Of a DNA stretch of 47,303 nucleotides, positions 1-7,697 are shown in pieces. The notes beneath the pieces were generated by a model. It did no database searches, was not told where the DNA came from, and was given only the letters and a program-made list of their open reading frames with translations. The position numbers were made by a program, and so were the translations under genes. Position 1 is the stretch's first letter; each line of letters starts with the position of its first letter. Source of the DNA: MnTg04 sp964568075. Lineage in GTDB: Bacteria > Pseudomonadota > Gammaproteobacteria > Steroidobacterales > MnTg04. The stretch covers positions 1 through 47,303 of the forward strand of contig CAZMOM010000027.1 in assembly GCA_964568075.1 (NCBI GenBank), written 5' to 3'.

Positions 1-70
1 CCGCGGAGGCCAAGGATGGCCGGGAGCGGCCGAAGCACACGGATGTGCGAGAGCGGCCGATGTGCAGCGT
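1..70. repeat. GGCC-rich repeat, copy 1
   Basis: A 29-base unit beginning CGCGGAGGCCAAGGATGGCC occupies 2-30 and recurs without change at 9814-9842 and 9867-9895. It is followed by alternating 'agcggcc' and 'gatgtgc' words. It lies just left of a palindromic element, and the 9.8 kb copies lie just right of another, so the two repeat types keep company. It is not coding as far as I can see; it may be part of a larger intergenic repeat cut by the window edge. Confidence 0.6.
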
Positions 71-75
71 AATAA

Positions 76-149
76 GGTGCCGGTCTAGTTGTTTGCATCG
101 GTTATCAGGTTGGTAGAAACCATGACTTAGTAACTGATCGACTGGCACC
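76..149. repeat. Palindromic MITE-like element, copy 1
   Basis: It begins GGTGCCGGTC and ends GACTGGCACC, an inverted terminal repeat with one mismatch over 10 bases. Length is 74 bp. The interior is more diverged from the other copies but keeps the AT-rich 'tagttgtttg' and 'gacttagtaact' words. It belongs to the same family as the copies at 9667, 10096, 11968, 21901 and 45640. Confidence 0.7.
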
Positions 150-180
150 AATTTCCTATAAGGCTGCATTTGTTGATGCG

Positions 181-852
181 TTACTCACCCAGCGGCGTGT
201 CAGCGGCTGATTCCCATAACGGTCTGCTTAGTCGCTCCGAGTAAAGAGAAAACATCATATTAAAACTTATGCTTATTCTCAGCTTGTCACTCTCGCTTGG
301 TGCGACCGAATGTGCCAAGTAGGATGGAAACATCAACAGCATCCCGTCATTCACCGTCACCACGACCTGATCTGTGTTCTGGGACGTGAGTTCAGTCACC
401 GGCGGTCTGATGATGCCGGTTTGCGGTCTTGGATCGTGAAAGTTAACCGAATCCGCTCCCGGATGCGTATGGACATAGTATATGCCACTCAGGAAATTAT
501 TCGGGTGGCTATGAATCGCGTGCGACGCTCCGCTTGCGTTAATATTTGCCCAGCACCCTGTAATCTCGATCGCGTTATAGCCGACCTTTAAAAATCGAAG
601 TACGGTCTGCGCCGTACTTTGAATGCAAGAAATGAGGTCCACAAATTGATCGCGATTGTGAAGATCCTGCCCTGACTGCCATGATCTCCCCGGCGGAGTC
701 TCAGCCAAATCCGGGTTAATCTGGTTGAGGACCTGGAGAATCTTGGAATTTACCCTCTGACGGAATCCGGGCGTCAACTGAATTTTCCAGACGCACGTTG
801 GAAAGATGGATAGAACTTCCGAATCCTTTATCCACTTTTCTTTTTCGCTCAT
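181..852 (-). CDS. Putative 2-oxoglutarate/Fe(II) oxygenase (TIGR02466-like)
   Basis: A 223-residue protein resembling the TIGR02466 / 2OG-FeII_Oxy_5 family, putative non-haem iron dioxygenases with unknown substrate. The core has a His-rich first strand (HAIHSHPNN, residues 111-119) followed by SGIYYVH, and a distal His at about 181 with an Arg at about 192 (DKLRISISF), the usual place for the last iron ligand and the 2-oxoglutarate-binding Arg. There is no signal peptide, so it is probably cytoplasmic. The ATG sits only 6 bases after the stop of the CDGSH gene, which suggests co-transcription at the far end of the Fe-S gene group. The family call is by eye; the substrate cannot be inferred. 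Confidence 0.8.
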   Translation of the reverse strand: MSEKEKWIKDSEVLSIFPTCVWKIQLTPGFRQRVNSKILQVLNQINPDLAETPPGRSWQSGQDLHNRDQFVDLISCIQSTAQTVLRFLKVGYNAIEITGCWANINASGASHAIHSHPNNFLSGIYYVHTHPGADSVNFHDPRPQTGIIRPPVTELTSQNTDQVVVTVNDGMLLMFPSYLAHSVAPSESDKLRISISFNMMFSLYSERLSRPLWESAADTPLGE

Positions 853-858
853 TTTTTT

Positions 859-1098
859 CTATATACTTTTGTGCGTCCCGTCACAGAACGGCGGGTTGCT
901 CGTTTGCTTACAACAACAGAAAAATATCTTCTCCGACTTAGGGGCCACGTATTTGACCGGCGAAAATCCTGTGCCTTTGTGAGAACCGTCGCAAAATGGC
1001 TGGCTTTTACTGCGACCACATGCACACCAAAAATAGCTCTCCCCCGCGTCCAGTTCCTCCAACAACGGTGATTTCTGCGCAATTACGGCTTCCATCAT
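859..1098 (-). CDS. Double CDGSH-type iron-sulfur protein
   Basis: A 79-residue protein carrying two CDGSH (mitoNEET-type) motifs: CACGRSKSQPFCDGSH at residues 25-40, and CCCKQTSNPPFCDGTH in the C-terminal half. Each follows the C-x-C-x2-(S/T)-x3-P-x-C-D-G-(S/T)-H pattern that binds a [2Fe-2S] cluster through three Cys and one His. All ligands are present in both. Two adjacent ATG codons (1098 and 1095) could start it. It has no transmembrane anchor, unlike mitoNEET itself, so it should be soluble. It lies 6 bases upstream of the oxygenase gene and downstream of erpA, in keeping with the Fe-S theme. Its role in redox or cluster transfer is inferred from the family. Confidence 0.9.
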   Translation of the reverse strand: MMEAVIAQKSPLLEELDAGESYFWCACGRSKSQPFCDGSHKGTGFSPVKYVAPKSEKIFFCCCKQTSNPPFCDGTHKSI

Positions 1099-1376
1099 TC
1101 TTCTATCGAAAACCTTTTTTCCAGTTCATCATTTCAATCAAAAGCTGACATCATTTACTGCGGAACTCAGGTCAGTGTGGCAATCTTCGGCGTTACCAGG
1201 CTTTCGAAGCCGACGGCAACCGACTGGTATATTGCACTATCGGGGGAAGTCAGGACCCGTGGCATTGCATTCCCGTTTTTCGCGGGGTATGCCCCTGCCG
1301 GAATCTTCGTTGTATATCAAGTGTAGTTCAAAGTAAATCACTTGCTCTGCCGGTTTGAAAATACATCAAAGCTTCC

Positions 1377-1736
1377 CTAAACCGAGAATGAAGATCCGCA
1401 TCCACAGGTGGTAGCTGCATTGGGATTACGGATGATAAATTGGGCACCCTGGAGGTCTTCTTGGTAATCGATCTCGGCCCCCATCAGATACTGAACGCTC
1501 ATCGGGTCCACCAAGAGGATCACACCAGCGTTCTCGATCGCCGTGTCGCCCTCCTCCCGACGCTCGTCGAAGGTGAATCCGTATTGAAAACCGGAGCAAC
1601 CCCCGCCCGAGATAAAGACCCGCAGCATCAAGGCCGAATTACCCTCCTCGGCGATGAGTTCGCCGACCATCGCTGCGGCCGCATCAGAAAACACCAGTTG
1701 CCCTGCCGGCCCCTTTCGTTGACCAACTTCTTCCAT
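1377..1736 (-). CDS. erpA: A-type iron-sulfur cluster insertion protein ErpA
   Basis: A 119-residue A-type carrier that delivers Fe-S clusters to apoproteins. The three conserved cysteines are present: GGGCSGF in the middle and CGCGSSF at the C-terminus, which is the ErpA ending. Length is typical. The start ATG has a strong ribosome binding site (GAGGTGATAT directly before it). It is transcribed in the same direction as nuoI, nuoB and sdhB, all Fe-S proteins, with 188 bases between it and nuoI, so it may have its own promoter. ErpA in Escherichia coli is needed for respiratory Fe-S enzymes, which fits these neighbours. Confidence 0.93.
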   Translation of the reverse strand: MEEVGQRKGPAGQLVFSDAAAAMVGELIAEEGNSALMLRVFISGGGCSGFQYGFTFDERREEGDTAIENAGVILLVDPMSVQYLMGAEIDYQEDLQGAQFIIRNPNAATTCGCGSSFSV

Positions 1737-1924
1737 ATATCACCTCACCAATCAGTAAGTGCTCTCAGTCTCCGTTGTCCTACCCAGCTTTCCGGCGCAG
1801 ACGCGGGTAAAACCGGCGAAGGGGTACTTCCCGTATCGATGGAACCGAATCCACTGCTCGTCATCATTCATTCATCCGTCTCACAGTTGCTTGTTTGGCG
1901 CGATTGCATGAGCATTTCGGCCGA

Positions 1925-2413
1925 TTAGCGATATGCAGCGTCTGCTGCTCTGTCGGCCGCGATCATCGCTTCATACTTATCTCCAATGGCGTGCAGCATA
2001 TCTTTCGTCATGATGTTCTGACCGCGAGCTTCCATGTGATATTCGTAAATGCGGGTCTCGACGATCGCATCCACGGGGCAGGCTTCTTCGCAAAATCCGC
2101 AATAGATGCACTTGAAGAGATCGATGTCATAGCGTGTCGTACGCCTCAGGCCATCCTGGCCCGTGTCAGAATCAATGGTGATGGCAAGCGCCGGGCAGAC
2201 CGCCTCACAAAGCTTGCAAGCGATGCAGCGTTCCTCACCGTTTGGATAGCGCCGCAAGGCATGCAGACCTCGGAATCGCGGCGATTGCGGTGTTTTCTCT
2301 TCCGGATACAGCACCGTTACCTTCTTGACAAAAAGATTGCGCAGGGTCACACGAAGCCCTTGCAATAGCTCCCACAGCAAAAACGTTTTCAATAACCTGC
2401 TTAATGTCGCCAT
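1925..2413 (-). CDS. nuoI: NADH-quinone oxidoreductase subunit I (orphan)
   Basis: A 162-residue 8Fe ferredoxin-like subunit of respiratory Complex I. Both [4Fe-4S] motifs are intact: CIACKLCEAVCP and CIYCGFCEEACP, the N6a and N6b ligand sets. The reading frame is open for 65 codons upstream, into nuoB, but the ATG at 2413 gives the usual NuoI N-terminus (MATLSRLLKTF) and length. It follows nuoB by 34 bases. No nuoA, C-H or J-N genes are present nearby, which is unusual because Complex I genes are normally one operon. It is either a second copy of the peripheral Fe-S arm subunit or a piece of a scattered operon. Confidence 0.92.
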   Translation of the reverse strand: MATLSRLLKTFLLWELLQGLRVTLRNLFVKKVTVLYPEEKTPQSPRFRGLHALRRYPNGEERCIACKLCEAVCPALAITIDSDTGQDGLRRTTRYDIDLFKCIYCGFCEEACPVDAIVETRIYEYHMEARGQNIMTKDMLHAIGDKYEAMIAADRAADAAYR

Positions 2414-2447
2414 ATGTTCCCGTCTATTGCAGCGGCTTGCGCGCCGC

Positions 2448-2939
2448 CTAGCGCGCAATTGTGTTCGTCCTCCGGATTTTTTTCTGTAACTGAATGATGC
2501 CGTACAGCAGCGCCTCAGCAGTGGGCGGACATCCTGGGACGTATATATCCACCGGAACAATTCGATCGCAACCACGCACCACCGCGTATGAGTAGTGGTA
2601 ATAGCCACCCCCGTTGGCGCACGAGCCCATTGAAATTACCCAACGGGGCTCAGCCATTTGGTCGTAAACTTTCCTCAGCGCGGGCGCCATCTTGTTCACG
2701 AGTGTGCCCGCCACGATCATTAAATCCGATTGGCGAGGACTGCCTCTGAACACTACGCCAAAGCGGTCGAGGTCGTAACGCGAGGCGCCGGCGTGCATCA
2801 TCTCCACTGCGCAACAGGCGAGTCCGAAGGTCATCGGCCACAGTGAGCCGGTACGAGCCCAGTTCACCACCTTATCCACAGTAGTGACAGCGAAGCCCCG
2901 CTGCTGCATTGCATCGAGCGATTGTGTGCCGTGCGCCAT
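2448..2939 (-). CDS. nuoB: NADH-quinone oxidoreductase subunit B (orphan)
   Basis: A 163-residue subunit that carries cluster N2, the last Fe-S centre before quinone in Complex I. Key residues are present: the tandem Cys in LACCAVEMM, GSCANGGG and VPGCPPTAEALL, giving four ligands. Length is normal. It is the first of a nuoB-nuoI pair, with sdhB 204 bases upstream on the same strand. The absence of every other Complex I subunit here is the odd point. It appears functional rather than decayed, since no key residue is missing. Confidence 0.93.
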   Translation of the reverse strand: MAHGTQSLDAMQQRGFAVTTVDKVVNWARTGSLWPMTFGLACCAVEMMHAGASRYDLDRFGVVFRGSPRQSDLMIVAGTLVNKMAPALRKVYDQMAEPRWVISMGSCANGGGYYHYSYAVVRGCDRIVPVDIYVPGCPPTAEALLYGIIQLQKKIRRTNTIAR

Positions 2940-3143
2940 AACGAGTCACCCACTACATAATGGCCGCTCCGCAGACTGATCGCGGGACGGCGAGAGTCCT
3001 GACAGCCAGGATCTGTCGGCTTATATAGTATGGAAACGAAACTACTGGATAGATTCTGGTCTGTCAAGATAGTTTCGAAACGCTACTATTTGACAATATC
3101 TGACTTGCTGTGTGCGTGACAATCAGGTGCCGATGCCGGGCCC

Positions 3144-3926
3144 TCAGTGGCGGCGTGCGATCATCAGTTTCTTGAGCTCGGCGATGGCCCGGGCGGGATT
3201 GAGGCCTTTCGGACAAGCGACTGTGCAATTCATGATCGTGCGACAACGATACATCCGGAACGGGTCCTCAAGTGCGTCGAGTCGTTCACCGGTGGCCTCA
3301 TCGCGGCTATCGATGACCCAACGGTAGGCCTGCAGTAAGATCGCGGGCCCAAGAAACCGATCACTGCTCCACCAATAGCTAGGGCAGGCGGTTGAACAGC
3401 ACGCGCACAGGATGCATGCGGCAGGCTCATCAATCTTCGCCAGCTCCTCCGGGCTTTGCAGCCGTTCCCGGTCGGGTGGTGCAGGGGTCCGCGTTTGTAA
3501 CCAAGGTTGAATGGAGGCGTACTGTGCGAAAAAGTGCCTCAGGTCAACGACCAGATCCTTGATCACGGGCAGATGCGGGAGAGGATACACGCGAATGGTG
3601 TCTTTGCTGTCACGAATGGCTGTCGTGCAAGCCAGGGTATTCGTTCCGTCGATATTCATGGCGCAGGAACCACAAATCCCCTCTCGGCAGGAACGCCTGA
3701 AGGTCAGGGTAGGATCGATCTCGTCCTTAATCCGGATCAGGGCGTCCAGGACCATTGGCCCGGTACCTGAAACGTCCAAAGGATAGGTGTCGACGCGCGG
3801 TTTATCATGCGCTTCCGGGTCGTAGCGATAGACGACATATCGTTTGACGGTATCTGCCCGAGGCGGTGCCGGGAAGGTTCGGCCGCGTTGGACGCGGGCG
3901 TTAGACGGGAGACGCAATTGAGCCAA
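3144..3926 (-). CDS. sdhB: Succinate dehydrogenase iron-sulfur subunit (orphan)
   Basis: A 260-residue electron-transfer subunit of succinate dehydrogenase. It has the N-terminal [2Fe-2S] domain (CREGICGSC then LACTT), the [4Fe-4S] motif CILCACCSTACP and the [3Fe-4S] motif CRTIMNCTVACPKGLNP, all complete. The first domain has Cys where E. coli SdhB has Asp. The start used is TTG at 3926 with AAGGCG upstream; no ATG or GTG fits better, and it leaves a roughly 25-residue extension before KRYVVYRYDPE. sdhA, sdhC and sdhD are not next to it. It follows the glutaredoxin-fusion gene by 28 bases, so it is likely in that operon. Confidence 0.92.
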   Translation of the reverse strand: MAQLRLPSNARVQRGRTFPAPPRADTVKRYVVYRYDPEAHDKPRVDTYPLDVSGTGPMVLDALIRIKDEIDPTLTFRRSCREGICGSCAMNIDGTNTLACTTAIRDSKDTIRVYPLPHLPVIKDLVVDLRHFFAQYASIQPWLQTRTPAPPDRERLQSPEELAKIDEPAACILCACCSTACPSYWWSSDRFLGPAILLQAYRWVIDSRDEATGERLDALEDPFRMYRCRTIMNCTVACPKGLNPARAIAELKKLMIARRH

Positions 3927-3954
3927 TATTTCGCCTTGGACGCCTTCGAGCGGC

Positions 3955-4884
3955 TCAGTAACGCGGGACCGTTGGATCCACGTTCAGCGACCAGGCGTCG
4001 ATCCCACCAGCCATGTTGTAAACGTTGATGAAGCCGCGAAGCCGGTAGCGTTCCGCGACCACTTGACTGCGCCCGCCGCCGTGACAGTGAAACACTATCG
4101 GCGTGTCTTTGGGCAAGGCCTCGATCAGGCGCTCGGCGGCCTCGTCAAACGGCGCCGCAGCTTTGATTTGCGCCTTCGCACGTTCGTCCGGACCCCGCAC
4201 ATCGAAGAGGTACACGGGTTCCCCCGCTTCGATATCGGTATTCAGCGTCGAAACATCCATTTGTTTGACTGCCGGAGGCGCATTCGGATTTTCAAAGGTA
4301 AAGCCCGCTCCTTGCAGGGACTCGAGGGTATCGACAAACAGGCCGTTTGCTCGTTGGGCCGTGCTCGGGTCCATGTGCATTGCAATGCCATTGGCGTCAG
4401 CACGGATTTCATGGGCTTTGGTCGGCGCGAATTCAAGATGGGTCCGCCAGCGGGCATCGATCCGCAGGTGCAGGGACATCTCGTCTGGCTGCTGATCCAA
4501 TGCATGACGCACCGCCGCCGCCGCGGTATCCGAGAACGTAATTTTGGGCGCCGTGTGCGCGGGGCGCTCTAGCCCAAGCAAATCAAAAAGCTCGCCGGAT
4601 TCGAAGAGTTCCGTGATAACGTCACAACCGCCAATGAGTTCGCCATTCATATAGAGCTGGGGGATGGTCGGCCACTGGCCGTACGTTTTGATTCCCTCGC
4701 GAATAGTGGCATCGGTCAGAACATCAACGGTCTCGTATTCGCTAACAAGCGTATCGAGAATATTGACAGTCGCCGCGGAGAACCCGCATTGGGGCCGAGC
4801 ACGCGTCCCCTTCATAAAGAGCAAGACCGAGTGAGCGTTCAATAACGCTTCGATTGACTCGCGTGTGGCTTCATCCAATGCCAT
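3955..4884 (-). CDS. Monothiol glutaredoxin / degenerate HesB / rhodanese fusion
   Basis: A 309-residue three-domain protein. Residues 1-105 are a Grx4/GrxD-type monothiol glutaredoxin with the CGFS active site (QCGFSA) that binds a glutathione-bridged [2Fe-2S] cluster. Residues ~115-210 look like an A-type (HesB/IscA) fold: the FENPNAPP motif is kept, but all three ligand cysteines are gone. The C-terminal ~100 residues are a rhodanese domain with active loop CHGGGRS. I chose ATG 4884 because it has AGGGTGAG just before it and starts the glutaredoxin domain; the frame is open 18 codons further. It starts 7 bases after the iscA-like stop. Role in Fe-S trafficking and sulfur transfer is inferred from the domains. 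Confidence 0.88.
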   Translation of the reverse strand: MALDEATRESIEALLNAHSVLLFMKGTRARPQCGFSAATVNILDTLVSEYETVDVLTDATIREGIKTYGQWPTIPQLYMNGELIGGCDVITELFESGELFDLLGLERPAHTAPKITFSDTAAAAVRHALDQQPDEMSLHLRIDARWRTHLEFAPTKAHEIRADANGIAMHMDPSTAQRANGLFVDTLESLQGAGFTFENPNAPPAVKQMDVSTLNTDIEAGEPVYLFDVRGPDERAKAQIKAAAPFDEAAERLIEALPKDTPIVFHCHGGGRSQVVAERYRLRGFINVYNMAGGIDAWSLNVDPTVPRY

Positions 4885-4891
4885 GCTCACC

Positions 4892-5233
4892 CTACCGCGC
4901 CCCGTGAGCGTCGACACTAAAACTCTCACCGCAACCACACTCCCCGCTGACGTTCGGATTGCGAAAACGGAAGCTATTGCTCAGGCCCTGTCGAACGAAG
5001 TCTATCTCGGTGCCTTCGAGTAAAGGCAGATGTTCGCTGTTCACCACAATCTTTATGCCGCGATTTTCTAACAGCACGTCGTCGTGCGTGAGGTGATCGG
5101 CCATATCCACCACATATGCGAATCCGGAGCAGCCGGTCCTTTTGACGCCAAGGCGCAAACCGATACCTGCACCGCGCTCTGTCAGGTATGTTGTGATTTG
5201 CCGGGCGGCTGATTCCGTTAACGTGATCGACAT
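4892..5233 (-). CDS. IscA-like A-type Fe-S carrier
   Basis: A 113-residue A-type carrier with the three conserved cysteines in GCSGFAY and CGCGESF. The CGCGESF ending is that of IscA/SufA rather than ErpA, making it distinct from the erpA gene at 1377. It is the first gene of the minus-strand Fe-S set and is divergent from the MarR-like regulator, with a short shared intergenic region that contains an inverted repeat. No iscS, iscU, hscA or hscB genes lie here, so this is not a standard isc operon. Confidence 0.9.
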   Translation of the reverse strand: MSITLTESAARQITTYLTERGAGIGLRLGVKRTGCSGFAYVVDMADHLTHDDVLLENRGIKIVVNSEHLPLLEGTEIDFVRQGLSNSFRFRNPNVSGECGCGESFSVDAHGAR

Positions 5234-5269
5234 CGGTATTCCCTGTGCCCCGGGTTGCTGAATACGTAT

Positions 5270-5292
5270 TTTAGTAGCGAAACCAAACTAAA
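5270..5292. promoter_or_regulatory. Candidate operator between iscA-like gene and MarR regulator
   Basis: Inverted repeat TTTAGT (5270-5275) and ACTAAA (5287-5292), 11 bases apart, in the region shared by the two divergent genes. Size and symmetry suit a MarR-family dimer. It argues that the regulator controls itself and the Fe-S operon. This is inference from position and symmetry only. Confidence 0.4.
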
Positions 5293-5341
5293 TGATGATG
5301 GATCGCTTGTCAAGATCGGATCGGAACGGTACGATTCGGCG

Positions 5342-5929
5342 ATGGCCACACCTGTGGATGTTAGCTCTCGAACAGTAGCCGAGCTGGTTGTACAGTTGGG
5401 CTGCCTGGCCCGTGGAGACGGTTTCGTTGCAGATCTTACACTCGCCCAGTGGGCGGCATTGCGATATTTTTCCCGCGTCAATCGCTTCTCACGAACGGTT
5501 TCAGCCTTCGCCGAGTTCCATGGCACCACACGTGGTACGGTATCTCAGACCATCAAAAGCCTGGTGCAGAATGGCTACCTGACGCGCAAACGCTCGAAGA
5601 CCGACGGCCGTAGTATCGATTTCACTCTGCCGTACAAATCGAAGAAGTTGCTTGCCGAGGATCCCTTCGAGGCGTTGGTGGTTGCAGCCAGCACGCTATC
5701 GAACTCAGCATCCCATACCGTCGCACGCAGTTTAGAACGCGTGTTGCGCAAGATGGCGCAGCAGCAAGGTAAGCGTCATTTTGGGATGTGTCCGAACTGC
5801 AAGTATTTCCAGGAGGACGGATGTTATACAAACGGCAAATCAAATTACTACTGCATTTTGCTGGATGAACCGCTCGAGGAAGCCGAGACACAACAACTTT
5901 GCGTAAATTTCCTACCGGGCCGCTCTTAG
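5342..5929 (+). CDS. MarR-like regulator with C-terminal cysteine cluster
   Basis: A 195-residue winged-helix protein of MarR type (TLAQWAALRYFSRVN, then FHGTTRGTVSQTIKSL as recognition helix and RKRSKTDGRS as the wing). The last ~45 residues carry five cysteines in a pattern CPNCKYFQEDGC, then YYC and LC, which looks like a metal or Fe-S binding site. That tail is not part of ordinary MarR proteins. I chose ATG 5342; a TTG at 5255 in the same frame would add 29 residues but would put the inverted repeat inside the gene. Divergent from Fe-S carrier genes and 12 bases upstream of a cysteine-synthase-like gene, it is a plausible Fe-S or redox sensor for both. The sensing role is inference. Confidence 0.78.
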   Translation: MATPVDVSSRTVAELVVQLGCLARGDGFVADLTLAQWAALRYFSRVNRFSRTVSAFAEFHGTTRGTVSQTIKSLVQNGYLTRKRSKTDGRSIDFTLPYKSKKLLAEDPFEALVVAASTLSNSASHTVARSLERVLRKMAQQQGKRHFGMCPNCKYFQEDGCYTNGKSNYYCILLDEPLEEAETQQLCVNFLPGRS

Positions 5930-5941
5930 GAATATTTCGTC

Positions 5942-6940
5942 GTGAAATATTCCGACGGTTTCCTCGACCTGGTCGGCAATACGCCTCTGATAAGGCTAAA
6001 AGGCGTCAGCGAGGAGACGGGCTGCGCAATCCTCGGTAAGGCCGAATTTCTGAACCCCAGCGGTTCGGTAAAGGATCGCGCCGCCAAATTTATTGTTTTG
6101 GCTGCTGAGGCGAAAGGCGAGCTCGGTCCCGGCGGCACCGTAGTCGAAGGCACTGCGGGCAACACAGGTATCGGGCTCGCACACGTCTGCAACGCCCGCG
6201 GCTATCGCTGCATCATCGTTATCCCGGATACCCAGTCCCCGGAGAAACTGGACCTTCTCCGGGCGCTGGGCGCCGAAGTCCGCACCGTGCCGGCCGTACC
6301 GTATAAGGATCCGAATAATTTTCAGAAACTGGCCGGTCGCCTGGCGAGCGAAATGGATAACGCGATATGGGCCAATCAATTTGACAACCTCGCAAACCGT
6401 GAGGCGCATATTCAGACGACGGGCCCTGAGATCTGGCGAGAAACCGATGGCAAGATCGACGCATTTGTCTCTACCTCCGGTACCGGTGGCACAATCGCGG
6501 GTGCTTCGATTTTTCTCAAGTCGAAAAATCCGAATATCGTGACGGTACTGGCCGACCCGACGGGGACCGCGACCTGGCATTACGTCAAGCATGGGGAGGC
6601 CAAAGTCGTCGGTGGCGGTTCGATCAGCGAAGGTATCGGCAGCACCCGAATCACAACCAACTTCGAGGGCGCACCGATCGATGATGCTGAAATGATCCCC
6701 GACCAGGAGTGTGTCGATATGGTGTATCGCCTGCTTTACGAAGACGGCCTGTTTCTCGGCGGATCGTCCGGCATCAACGTTGCTGCCGCGGTGCGCGTCG
6801 CCAAAACCATGGGTCCCGGTCACACGATCGTCACGCTACTGTGCGACAGCGGCGCCAGATACCAATCCCGTCTTTTCAATCCTGACTGGTTAAGAGAAAA
6901 GGGACTGAATCCGCCAGGACATCCTGCCATGAGCGTTTGA
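5942..6940 (+). CDS. cysK: Cysteine synthase-like PLP enzyme
   Basis: A 332-residue fold-type II PLP enzyme of the O-acetylserine sulfhydrylase family, which makes cysteine from O-acetylserine and sulfide. The PLP lysine is in NPSGSVKDRAA (about residue 44), the substrate loop reads TAGNTG where classical CysK has TSGNTG, and the phosphate-binding loop is GTGGT. The start is GTG at 5942, 12 bases after the regulator's stop, so the two are probably one transcript. Cysteine supply for Fe-S assembly would suit the neighbours. A related activity, such as a different amino-acid donor, cannot be excluded, so the symbol is tentative. Confidence 0.82.
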   Translation: MKYSDGFLDLVGNTPLIRLKGVSEETGCAILGKAEFLNPSGSVKDRAAKFIVLAAEAKGELGPGGTVVEGTAGNTGIGLAHVCNARGYRCIIVIPDTQSPEKLDLLRALGAEVRTVPAVPYKDPNNFQKLAGRLASEMDNAIWANQFDNLANREAHIQTTGPEIWRETDGKIDAFVSTSGTGGTIAGASIFLKSKNPNIVTVLADPTGTATWHYVKHGEAKVVGGGSISEGIGSTRITTNFEGAPIDDAEMIPDQECVDMVYRLLYEDGLFLGGSSGINVAAAVRVAKTMGPGHTIVTLLCDSGARYQSRLFNPDWLREKGLNPPGHPAMSV

Positions 6941-7086
6941 ATGGTCTTTTCTACATTGATCTCAGCGCTAACTCTGCGACCCGGCGTCGCTGCGCTCCAC
7001 CGTCCGTGGAAAGAGGATCAAGCCTGCCATAAGCTGCGGTGGATCTTTAGCGCCCTCAGCGTTCATGTCTTGGTTTGGCATATTTA

Positions 7087-7551
7087 TTAACTGGATTCCA
7101 AGTGTAATCTTAAATAACTGTCAAAACTTGGTTGATCGTCCCGGCAGAGTACAGTTTTTATCCAAGCTTCACTTTCAAAGGTTATTACTCTTAATTCGTG
7201 CACGCACGCAATTAAAGATCTATCAGGTTCAGCGGAAATGGAACCAGGTTTGTCCAGGGAAGACGAATATAATTTATGATGAATAATATCCTCCTTTTCC
7301 CACCAGTCCAGCAGATACCAGTTTCGCATCGTTCCATGATGAATTATTAGAAAACCGACACCATAACGTTGTTCAGTCGAAGCAGGCTGCGGTAAGTGTG
7401 GCAGTACGTTTTTGATTCCCTCTGACACAACATCTTCCGGGAGGGGCAGCGATTTCGCAGAAATTCCATAGATTTTGATACGCCATCCTTCTGAGTTAAC
7501 TTGATCTATGTATTTTATCGGACGTGTAACATAAGGATCGAAATTATGCAT
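7087..7551 (-). CDS. Conserved hypothetical protein
   Basis: A 154-residue protein with no domain I can name with confidence. It has a conserved look: YGVGFLIIHHGTMRNWYLLDWW in the middle resembles small uncharacterised bacterial proteins with a YGVGF...DWW...HH core. There is no signal peptide or membrane segment. ATG 7551 is preferred over 7563 because GGAGAGAAG lies right before it. It is AT-richer than the flanking genes and stands alone between cysK and the merA-like gene (which is transcribed the same way but lies 147 bases upstream). Confidence 0.6.
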   Translation of the reverse strand: MHNFDPYVTRPIKYIDQVNSEGWRIKIYGISAKSLPLPEDVVSEGIKNVLPHLPQPASTEQRYGVGFLIIHHGTMRNWYLLDWWEKEDIIHHKLYSSSLDKPGSISAEPDRSLIACVHELRVITFESEAWIKTVLCRDDQPSFDSYLRLHLESS

Positions 7552-7697
7552 TCTTCTCTCCATGAATCTGCCCGAATCAGCGATAGAGCTCGGGTCGGAT
7601 TTTGTGCGAATCAGCTGCCGGCGTAACGGTGGTCAAATCAGAAACTTTTCCGGCTCCGGCTTTTCGACAGTGGCGTATTATGGTGCAGTACTTCCCA

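Noticed and set aside
849..1082. 77-codon frame overlapping the CDGSH gene on the same strand
   Set aside because: The alternative frame lacks motifs, while the CDGSH frame has two full cluster-binding sites.
5255..5341. TTG start for the MarR-like gene
   Set aside because: It would add 29 unlikely residues and place the inverted repeat inside the coding region; ATG 5342 gives a normal MarR N-terminus.
5996..6823. 275-codon open frame antisense to the cysteine synthase-like gene
   Set aside because: Shadow of a GC-biased gene; the plus-strand product has all PLP-enzyme motifs and this frame has none.
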